This document shows positions 7,284 to 14,200 of a DNA stretch of 15,587 bases, piece after piece. Position 1 is the first letter of the stretch, and each line of letters starts with the position of its first letter. The translations under genes and the position numbers were made by a program. Origin of the DNA: Chloroflexota bacterium. GTDB taxonomy: Bacteria; Chloroflexota; Chloroflexia; Thermomicrobiales; UBA6265. The stretch is taken from assembly GCA_023423795.1 (NCBI GenBank), contig JAFAEX010000284.1:1-15587 (forward strand), written 5' to 3'. The notes beneath the pieces were generated by a model that was not told the origin of the DNA, ran no database searches, and saw nothing but the letters and a program-made list of their open reading frames with translations.

Positions 7284-7413
7284 GGCGATGCCGGTGTCCG
7301 CATCAATTTCGCAACCGCCATCATCGCGCCCGCCACGCCGATGCCCGGATTATTCTGGCAAACGCCATCAACCCGGGGCGTCCCGTGGCCTGGGTGTTTT
7401 GGCAACCGCCATC
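7284..7413 (+). repeat. Rightward array of three ~45-bp repeat units
   Basis: The unit cores are CGCAACCGCCATCATCGCGC (the CCAT at 7318-7321), GGCAAACGCCATCAACCC (CCAT at 7365-7368) and GGCAACCGCCATC (CCAT at 7409-7412), spaced 47 and 44 bp. The segments GGTGTCCGCATCAATTT and GATGCCCGGATTATT precede the first two cores. These are the same units as at 9121-9350, and they point away from the foldback element in mirror symmetry to 6924-7052. Confidence 0.65.
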
Positions 7414-7607
7414 CCCCGTCGCCGCCCTCGACAGCGACGCCCTCTCCGGTGCAGAGTCCCGGCACGCCCGGCGGCGGGAACGCGCACGCGCCGGGCGGCG
7501 TACCGATGGTGAGACCTCGGCAAACGGGAGCGTGGCCGCCACGCCGGAGGGCATGGCACGGCCCCTGCCCAGTGACACCCGGAACCGCGCCGCGGGAGGC
7601 GGAAACC

Positions 7608-8645
7608 TTGGCCGTTCGCGTTCGCCACGCCCACGTCGTTTGCGACCCCGGGGACTTCCCGATCGAGGATGCCCCGGGCTGGGCGCACCGGGCCTGGCGC
7701 CGCATCCTCTGCTCGTGGCCGGTGCGCGGCTACCGCGACGCCAACGGCAGCCGCCTCGTCGCCGTCATCGCCTTCAACGCCCTCGTCGCCCTCGTGCCGA
7801 CCCTGCTGTTGCTGACCGCCACGGCGGGGCTGGCGCTGCGCGACGACACGGCGTTCGAGGCGGCGGTGGACGCCATCCTCGCCGCCTTCCCGGACCGCAC
7901 CGCCGGCGAGGCGCTGGACGCCGTGATCTCCGTCCGCAGTTACCCGGGCTGGATCGGCGCGGTCAGCCTGCTCGGCTTCCTGTGGATCGGGACCACGTTC
8001 GCCGACGCCGTCGCCCACTGCCTCAACCGCGTCCACGGCGTCCCCGATTGCGGCTACGTCTGCACCCGGCGCAAGGGGTTTGCGGTCGTGCTCGGCGTGG
8101 CCGGGCTGTTCCTCGCCGCGGTCGCCGCCGGCTTGCCGACGCTGCTGGCCGGACCGGGCGAGCCGCCGATCACGGGGCCGGACCCGGTTCCCGGGACCGC
8201 GCCCGCCGCCCGGCCGTTCCTGGCGGCGTTGGTCGGCGCGGTCGATATCGCCCGCATCCCCGGCTACGCGGTCGCCTTCGTCGTGGCCGCCGCGCTCTTC
8301 CTGATGCTCTACCGCGTGCTGCCGAACGCCGGTCAGCGGCTCGGCGACGTCTGGCCCGGCGCGCTGGTGGCCGGCGCGCTCTTCGTGCTGCTGGGGCAGG
8401 TGTTTCCGGTCTACCTGCACCTGACCGGCGGCCTGAACCGTTTCGGGGTGGCGTTCGGGTTGGCTTGGCTGCTGGTGACGTGGTTCGGCGCGCTGGGGCA
8501 CGTGCTGCTGTTCGGCGCGCACGTCAACGCCACCCGCCTCCGCCGGCGGCAGCGCCGGGACGCGGCGGCGTCACCGTCGCCCATCGGCGCAACGGCGCCG
8601 TCCCGCGCCGACGCCGCGCCCACGGACCGGCGGCGCATCGCCTGA
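7608..8645 (+). CDS. YihY/BrkB-like (UPF0761) inner-membrane protein
   Basis: This is a 345-residue protein with about six membrane segments (near 50-75, 115-131, 157-177, 219-237, 249-270 and 281-305). Family marks are AFNALVALVPTLLLL in the first helix, FADAVAHCLNRVHGVP after the second, and YRVLPN...RLGDVWPGALVAG (235-256). The Arg/Ala/Pro-rich tail is probably cytoplasmic and disordered. The start is TTG 7608, because GGGAGG (7594-7599) lies 8 nt upstream and no ATG or GTG fits in frame before the first helix. Start choice is the least certain part. The family is widespread. It was once called ribonuclease BN by mistake, and its function is still unsettled. It stands alone between two repeat-filled regions. 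Confidence 0.85.
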   Translation: MAVRVRHAHVVCDPGDFPIEDAPGWAHRAWRRILCSWPVRGYRDANGSRLVAVIAFNALVALVPTLLLLTATAGLALRDDTAFEAAVDAILAAFPDRTAGEALDAVISVRSYPGWIGAVSLLGFLWIGTTFADAVAHCLNRVHGVPDCGYVCTRRKGFAVVLGVAGLFLAAVAAGLPTLLAGPGEPPITGPDPVPGTAPAARPFLAALVGAVDIARIPGYAVAFVVAAALFLMLYRVLPNAGQRLGDVWPGALVAGALFVLLGQVFPVYLHLTGGLNRFGVAFGLAWLLVTWFGALGHVLLFGAHVNATRLRRRQRRDAAASPSPIGATAPSRADAAPTDRRRIA

Positions 8646-8685
8646 TTGGCGCCTGTTGCGGAGCCCCGCCACGGTCACGCACCCC

Positions 8686-8760
8686 GTCATCCCGGGCCGG
8701 TCGGGGGATTTCGGGCACGAGTCGAGGCGCGACGAGATCCCTCGGCGAACTCGGGATGAC
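8686..8760. repeat. 75-bp palindromic element with GTCATCCCG ends
   Basis: The ends GTCATCCCG (8686-8694) and CGGGATGAC (8752-8760) are exact inverted repeats. Inner segments GGGGATTTCG and CGAGATCCCT also pair with few mismatches, so the element folds into one long imperfect hairpin. The pattern GTCATCCC...GAGATCCCTCGG...GGGATGAC recalls intergenic repeats I have seen in many high-GC bacterial genomes. It lies 40 bp after the YihY stop codon. Confidence 0.55.
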
Positions 8761-8839
8761 GACAGGGGCGCTCCGGAACGCGCAGGCAGCAGGCCGGCGC
8801 GGCGCGACGGCTCGGGCGTGGTGCGCCGGGTTCCGGCGA

Positions 8840-9040
8840 ATGCCAGAAGCGCCAAGGCATCGGAGGAGCGGGCGCGATGATGGCGGTTTGCGCAAGAGAC
8901 CCGGCCACGGGAACGCCCGGGGTTTATGGTGGTTGCCAACATAGTTCGGGCATCGGCGTGGCGGGCGCGATTCATCGCGCCCCTACAGCGGGCGGCGCCG
9001 TCGCCATGTGTAGGGGCGCGATGATGGCGGTTGCCAAAAT
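8840..9040 (-). repeat. Leftward repeat units of the second locus
   Basis: Clear units start at ATGGCGGTTTGCG (8880), ATGGTGGTTGCC (8926) and ATGGCGGTTGCC (9024). A degraded one may start near 8840. Unit ends alternate between GGGCGCGATG and CGCCCGGGGTTT, as in the first locus. The unit starting at 8926 is interrupted by a separate palindrome (8963-9024), which explains the 98-bp spacing to the next. Confidence 0.6.
8963..9024. repeat. Nested palindromes inside the leftward array
   Basis: GGGCGCGA-ttca-TCGCGCCC (8963-8982) is an 8-bp hairpin. Overlapping it, TCATCGCGCCCCTACA (8972-8987) and TGTAGGGGCGCGATGA (9009-9024) are perfect 16-bp inverted repeats 21 bp apart. The shared TCGCGCCC arm could pair with either partner, giving two competing folds. 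Confidence 0.65.
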
Positions 9041-9062
9041 AGGGCGGCGACCGCCCGTTCTC

Positions 9063-9110
9063 AGCCCCGGAGGGGCTTCGTTTTCGTAGCCCGGGGTTGA
9101 AACCCCGGGC
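9063..9110. repeat. Two adjacent GC-rich hairpins at the array centre
   Basis: AGCCCC-gga-GGGGCT (9063-9077) is followed by GCCCGGGGTT-ga-AACCCCGGGC (9089-9110), both perfect. They sit between the leftward units and the rightward units, in the same central place as the foldback element of the first locus, and the second hairpin shares its AACCCCGGGC sequence with the unit ends. Confidence 0.6.
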
Positions 9111-9120
9111 GGTCGTGGAC

Positions 9121-9350
9121 GGTGGCCGGATCAATTTGGCAACCGCCATCATCGCGCCCGTCCATGGGCCGGTGTCCGGATCACATAGGCAACCGCCATC
9201 AACCCCGGGCGGGCGTGGGCGGTACCCGCGCGAAAAAGCAACCGCCATCTACCCCGGGCGGGCGTGACGAGCGTTCGGATCGACAAGGCACCCGCCATCA
9301 TCGCGCCCGCCGATGGGCAGATATCCGGATCGAACACGTAAACGCCAGCG
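9121..9350 (+). repeat. Tandem array of ~50-bp repeat units
   Basis: The unit cores are GGCAACCGCCATCATCGCGC (CCAT at 9146-9149), GGCAACCGCCATCAACCCC (9196-9199), GCAACCGCCATCTACCCC (9245-9248), GGCACCCGCCATCATCGCGC (9295-9298) and a decayed AAACGCCAGCG (near 9345). The spacing is a steady 49-50 bp. GTCCGGATC or a variant lies upstream of most cores. Two alternative tails occur, TCGCGCCCGCC and ACCCCGGGCGGGCG. The whole unit, and not only a short core, is conserved. Confidence 0.75.
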
Positions 9351-9375
9351 TCGGCGGGTACCGGACGAACCCGAG

Positions 9376-9674
9376 TTTATTCGGTATTTATTCGGTATTG
9401 TTTCGCCGTTTATTCGGCGGCGGTTTTGCCGTAACCATGCGGAAACCGGGTTTCTTCGGCATCCGCCCCACGCTCTCCTCACGGCGCGGCCACACGCCGC
9501 ACCACGCCGCACCACGCCGGGACCACGGTTCGGGCGCATCCGGCACGGGGTTCCGGCCACTGCGCGTTGGGGGAGGTCCGAACAAACCCCGATTCGCCCG
9601 CAACGGCGCGTACGTTCGCGGAGCGCCGCGACCGAAAAAAACGCCGAATAAATACCGAAAAAATACCGAACAAA
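9376..9674. repeat. ~300-bp inverted element with 11-bp tandem repeats at both ends
   Basis: The left end is four 11-bp units: TTTATTCGGTA (9376-9386 and 9387-9397), TTGTTTCGCCG (9398-9408) and TTTATTCGGCG (9409-9419). The right end carries the same units in inverse: CGCCGAATAAA (9642-9652), TACCGAAAAAA (9653-9663) and TACCGAACAAA (9664-9674), with a 12-nt relative before them. Inner arms near 9441-9465 and 9572-9595 are also complementary with mismatches (GGGTTTCTTCGG against CCGAACAAACCC). A short CACCACGCCG tandem lies at the centre (about 9490-9520). The ends are strikingly AT-rich for this genome. No protein is encoded. Confidence 0.7.
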
Positions 9675-9766
9675 TGCTGTCGCGGGTGCGGCGTGGAGCC
9701 CGGTTGGGTCCCGTGCCCGGAGGCCAAGGCTTCGGCGGGACCGAAAACACTCGCCCGGAACCCGGA

Positions 9767-11089
9767 TCAGGGGTTGGCCGGCGGCGCGAGTTCCGCAAGC
9801 GCGTCGAGCATCTCGATCGGCGGGCAGAAATCCTCGTCGAGGATCAGGCAGTCCGCCTGCGCCTGCGCCAGCGACCGCACGCCCGCGCCGCGTACGCCGT
9901 TGGGGCCGTCCACCTGCAGCCGCACCAGGTCGCTGCCGATCCGAGCCACCACCAGCACGCCGCGCACCGTCCCGCTGGCGGGGTCGTCGTACTCGTACAC
10001 CCACTCCCGCGACTCTTCGCCGATGGTCTCGGCGGACAGGAACTCCTCGACGTCGAAGTACCCCGGCCCGAGGTCGTCGGTGATGCTCTTGAGCGCGGCG
10101 GAGGCTTGCTCCGGGCTTGCGTAGTGGTCGAGCCAGGCGACGTAGAGCGGCAAGTCAAGCGGGTCTCCGTCCCCAATCGGCGTCCAGTAGAGGTAGGTGT
10201 CGATCGGCAACACGGTGCCCGGGCGCGGCTCCGGTTCGATCGTCGGGGTTTCGATCCCGGCTTCGAGGGCGGAGACGATCTCGGCGAAGGTCGGCTCGGA
10301 CTGGCCATCCTTGCGGACGTAGAAGTCGCGCAGCCGCCCCGCCTCGATCCACTGGTCCGACGGGAACAGCCGCAGCGTCCGCAAGCCGATGCCCTGCACG
10401 CCGCCGGCGCGGGACCGTTCGAGTTTCTCCAGCAGGACCTCCGCCATCCGCTCGGCCGTTTCCAGATCGGGTTCGACGTTGCGGTAATCGACGAGCGTCA
10501 CCTCGCCGATGATCGGGCCGGTCAGGAACGACAGTTCCAGCCGCTGGAACGGCTCGCCGGACAGTTGTTCGGTTCCGCTCGACCGGGTCACCTCCGAGCG
10601 GTTGCCGAAGGCGCGGGTGCCGGGGATGTCCTCGCCGGGCACGTCGTCGCGCTCGTCCTCGTTGTAGGTGAACGCGGCAGCGGCGCCCTCCGGGGTGGTG
10701 AACTCGGTCACCGACGTCGTCACCCGGGTGTCGGCATCGATCAGGCCGGAGCGGCGGAACACCAGCGGCACCCGCGGCGTCAACAGGCTGCCGACGTAGC
10801 GGGCGCGGAACCCGGTGTCGCGGTAGGCCGCGAGGCGCTCTGCCGCCGCCACCGAGTCGCCGTCGGCCTGGGTGAGCGCGTCGGTCTCGGCGGTCCGGAG
10901 CGAGGACTGGTTGGCCAGCCCGTAGCCGGGCAGGCCGAGGTCTTCGAGGTCCGATGGCGTCAGCGTCACCGACGCCATGTCGAAGGGGCGGGCCGGCGGA
11001 GGATCGGTGGCCTGCCCGCCGGCCGCGGCCGGGATGGCGATGGCCAGGATCGAAGCCGCGGCGAGGAGCGAATGCAGGATGCGGCGCAT
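9767..11089 (-). CDS. Secreted protein of unknown function with duplicated domain
   Basis: This is a 440-residue protein with a clear Sec-type signal peptide (MRRILHSLLAAASILAIAIPAAAGGQA) and no lipobox cysteine. The mature protein is acidic. Two stretches look like copies of one domain: residues about 125-222 and 316-415. Both start with a TTPEGAAAAF-like helix (131-140; ASPEQASAAL at 324-333), pass through GE/TIGEE strands, continue with a hydrophobic strand pair (LSFLTGPIIGEVTLV; VLVVARIGSDLVRLQV) and end in an AER/AQA helix. C414 and C422 may form a disulfide. I do not recognise a named family; a ligand-binding extracellular sensor fold is only a guess. Start ATG 11089 (complement) has GGAGGAA 6 nt upstream. 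It follows the collagen-like gene on the same strand after 116 bp. Confidence 0.8.
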   Translation of the reverse strand: MRRILHSLLAAASILAIAIPAAAGGQATDPPPARPFDMASVTLTPSDLEDLGLPGYGLANQSSLRTAETDALTQADGDSVAAAERLAAYRDTGFRARYVGSLLTPRVPLVFRRSGLIDADTRVTTSVTEFTTPEGAAAAFTYNEDERDDVPGEDIPGTRAFGNRSEVTRSSGTEQLSGEPFQRLELSFLTGPIIGEVTLVDYRNVEPDLETAERMAEVLLEKLERSRAGGVQGIGLRTLRLFPSDQWIEAGRLRDFYVRKDGQSEPTFAEIVSALEAGIETPTIEPEPRPGTVLPIDTYLYWTPIGDGDPLDLPLYVAWLDHYASPEQASAALKSITDDLGPGYFDVEEFLSAETIGEESREWVYEYDDPASGTVRGVLVVARIGSDLVRLQVDGPNGVRGAGVRSLAQAQADCLILDEDFCPPIEMLDALAELAPPANP

Positions 11090-11135
11090 GGAGTTCCTCC
11101 GCTGGGAACCGATGTCGCGACGTTCGGCCCGACCG

Positions 11136-11175
11136 TGCGCGCGGCTCCCCGAAGGTTCGGGGATGGCCGCGCGCA
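11136..11175. terminator. 18-bp hairpin after the collagen-like gene
   Basis: The outer arms TGCGCGCGGC (11136-11145) and GCCGCGCGCA (11166-11175), and the inner arms TCCCCGAA (11146-11153) and TTCGGGGA (11156-11163), are all perfectly paired, with a two-base bulge on one side. It lies 30 bp past the collagen stop codon (minus strand) and 46 bp before the next start. It would reduce read-through into the secreted-protein gene. No T-run follows. Confidence 0.6.
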
Positions 11176-11205
11176 TTGTCGCCGCCGTGGGTCGAACCGG
11201 CATGG

Positions 11206-14200
11206 CTAGTCGAGGGCGACGCAGATGACGTAGGCGGTGACGGATGCCGAGCCGCTGAACAAGGCGTAGTTGGCCGTCACGGTCCAACTGGTCGGTGTCG
11301 CACCCGTGTTGGTCTGCGTCGGCCCGCTTTCCGAGATGCTCACGACGCCGTTGGTGCGGACGCCGCCGCCGATCGCGACCTCGCCGTTGCCGCAGTTGGC
11401 CGTCACCGTCCGGACCGGGTTGTTGTTCGTGACCGTGGCCGAGCCGCCGGAGCGCACCTGGACCGAGACCGCGAGGGACGACCCCGCCGGTCCGGTCGGC
11501 CCGGCAGGCCCGGTCGGGCCTGCCGTCGTGCTGCGGGCGCCGGTCGGGCCGGTCGGTCCCGCCGGACCCTGCGCGCCGGATTGGCCGGGCTGGCCCTGCG
11601 GACCTTGCGGCCCCTGCGGGCCCTGCTGCCCTTGCTGTCCCGGCTGGCCGGGTTGTCCTTGCGGGCCTTGTTGGCCGGTTTGCCCCGGTTGCCCTTGCGG
11701 ACCCGATTGCCCGGTCGGCCCCGCAGGCCCCTGCGGACCCTGCGGCCCCGGAGGTCCTAGCGGTCCCTGCGGGCCTTGCTGGCCCGGTTGGCCCGCCTGC
11801 CCCGTTTCGCCACGCGCTCCCTGCTGGCCCGCCTGTCCCGGCTGGCCGGGTTGGCCTTGCTCGCCGCTCGGTCCCTGTGGGCCGACCGCGCCGGTTGGCC
11901 CGGTCGTGCCGGCCGCGCCGGTGGGTCCGGTCGCGCCGCTGGCGCCCGTTCGTCCGGTCGGCCCGGTTGCTCCGGCGCTGCCGGCCGCGCCGACCTGGCC
12001 GGTCGCGCCGGTGGGGCCGATCGCGCCGCTGCCGCCGGTCGGACCTTGCGCGCCCGTCGGGCCGACGGTTCCCGGCACGCCGCTTTCGCCGCGTGCCCCG
12101 ACGAGTCCGGCAGGACCGGTGGGTCCGACCGCGCCGATGTTTCCTTGCGGACCCGTTGGACCTTGTTCGCCGGTGCTCCCGGCAGCGCCGCGCGCGCCGG
12201 TCGGCCCGGCGATGCCCTGCGGTCCCTGCGGGCCGGTGACGCCCTGGATTCCCTGGATGCCTTGTGTCCCCTGCGGGCCGGTCGCGCCGACGGCGCCGGT
12301 CGGGCCGGCCACGCCTTGCGGTCCCTGCGCGCCCGTGAGGCCCTGAACGCCTTGCGGACCTATTGGCCCGATGGCGCCGGTCGGGCCGGATGGACCGGCT
12401 ACGCCTTGCGCGCCTTGCGGTCCGGTTGCCCCAACCGCTCCAGTCGCGCCGGTCTGCCCGGTCTCGCCGCGCAGCCCCTGGAGGCCTTGCGGCCCGACCG
12501 CCCCGGTCGGGCCCGCGATGCCTTGCGTGCCCTGGGGCCCGGTCGCGCCGGTTTGCCCCGCAACACCCTGCGCGCCTTGCGATCCGGTCGCGCCGGTTTG
12601 ACCCGCAGTGCCTTGCGGTCCCTGCGGACCCGTCGCGCCGGCCTCGCCGACCGCGCCACGGGGTCCGGTCGCGCCGGTCTGTCCGGCGATGCCCTGCGGG
12701 CCGATCGCGCCGGTTGGGCCCACGATCCCCTGCGGGCCGCTGGGTCCCTGCTCGCCGGTGGCCCCGGCAGCACCGCGCGCGCCGGTCGGCCCCTGGATGC
12801 CCTGGGTGCCCTGGGCACCGGTCGGTCCGGGCTGCCCAGTGGTGCCTTGCGTGCCCTGCGGCCCGGTCGCGCCGGTCTGTCCGACGGTGCCCTGCGCGCC
12901 TTGCGGGCCCGTCGGGCCGATGGCTCCGGTTGCCCCGCGGGCTCCCGTGGCGCCGGTCGCCCCGGTCTGTCCCGCCGCCCCGGCCGTGCCGATCGCGCCG
13001 GTCGGGCCGGCAGCACCGGCTACGCCGGGTACGCCCTGTGCCCCGGTCGGCCCCTGGACCCCGGTCGGCCCGGCGATGCCTTGCGCGCCGGTCGGGCCTT
13101 GCGCGCCGACCGCGCCCGGTTCCCCGATCACGCCGCGCGCGCCCGTCGGTCCGACCAGACCTTGCGGACCCTGCGGGCCGGTGACGCCCTGGGGACCCTG
13201 CGGCCCGGCCACGCCGGTCGGGCCGGCGATGCCCTGGATGCCGAATGCGCCGGTTTCTCCGGGGACGCCTTGCGGACCGGTTGGCCCAGCGATCCCGCGC
13301 GGACCGGTCGCGCCGGTCGCGCCCTGCACGCCGGTGGGACCGGCGATGCCCTGTGCTCCGGCTGGTCCTCGCTCGCCGGCCGCGCCTTGTGCGCCGGTAG
13401 CCCCTTGGGGCCCGGCAACGCCCTGCGCGCCGATCGGACCTTGTTCTCCGGCGGCTCCGCGTGCGCCGGTCGCGCCTTGCGCGCCGGTCGGTCCCTGGAT
13501 GCCGGAGATGCCCTGCGGGCCGGTCGGCCCGACGAGTCCCGGGACGCCCTGCGTGCCGATGGCTCCCGTTGCGCCGATTGCGCCGGTGGGCCCAGCGATG
13601 CCCGCAACGCCTTGCGCCCCGGTCGCACCGCGGGGACCGGTTGCCCCGTCCACGCCGGCGATGCCCTGTACGCCCTGTGGACCGGTGGCGCCATCCGTGC
13701 CCGCTGCTCCACGCGCCCCGGTCGGGCCGGCGATGCCTTGCGCGCCGGTGGCTCCCTGCGCTCCGGTCGCGCCGACCGGCCCCTGGATGCCCGGCGTGCC
13801 GGTAGGACCCGCAATACCTTGCGCGCCGGTTGCGCCGACCGGTCCGGCGACGCCCTGCGCGCCGTCTGCCCCGGTCGCGCCAACAGCGCCCGTCGGACCC
13901 GCGATGCCCTGCGATCCGGTCGGGCCGACCGCCCCGATGCTGCCGGTTGGGCCGACGATGCCTTGTGCGCCTTGCGGGCCGGTTTCGCCCTGGACGCCCG
14001 GGATGCCCTGGACGCCTTGCGGCCCCGTCGCTCCCGTCGCGCCGCGCGTCCCGGTGGCGCCGGTCGCGCCGAGCGCTCCCTGCGGACCGGTTGCGCCGGC
14101 GATGCCTTGCGTGCCCTGCAGCCCCGGGAGGCCCTGCACGCCGGTGGGACCGACCGCGCCCGTTGCGCCGGTTTCGCCGACGAGACCGCGCGGGCCGGTT

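Larger units (their letters stand above)
6725..7607. other. Gene-free repeat region upstream of the YihY gene
   Basis: This 883-bp stretch has no credible gene; its open frames are inconsistent and lack ribosome binding sites. It contains a minimal hairpin (6771-6806), three leftward repeat units (6924-7052), a foldback element (7053-7283) and three rightward units (7284-7413). The final 194 bp precede the YihY gene and include one palindrome, CGCCCGGCG/CGCCGGGCG (7465-7473 and 7489-7497). I could not pick out a promoter for the YihY gene. Confidence 0.6.
8646..9766. other. Gene-free repeat region between YihY and the secreted protein
   Basis: This 1121-bp stretch lies between the 3' ends of two convergent genes. 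It contains, in order, a 75-bp palindromic element (8686-8760), leftward repeat units (8840-9040) with a nested 16-bp inverted repeat, two short hairpins (9063-9110), a rightward array (9121-9350) and a 300-bp element with 11-bp tandem ends (9376-9674). None of the open frames crossing it shows protein-like composition, a ribosome binding site or a known domain. Confidence 0.6.

Noticed and set aside
7341..7607. Upstream extension of the YihY frame
   Set aside because: It crosses repeat units and has no protein-like content; a ribosome binding site supports the TTG at 7608.
9121..9350. CRISPR array, because of regular ~50-bp spacing
   Set aside because: The whole unit is conserved and not just a short repeat with unique spacers, cores vary between copies, inverted copies exist nearby, and no cas gene is present.
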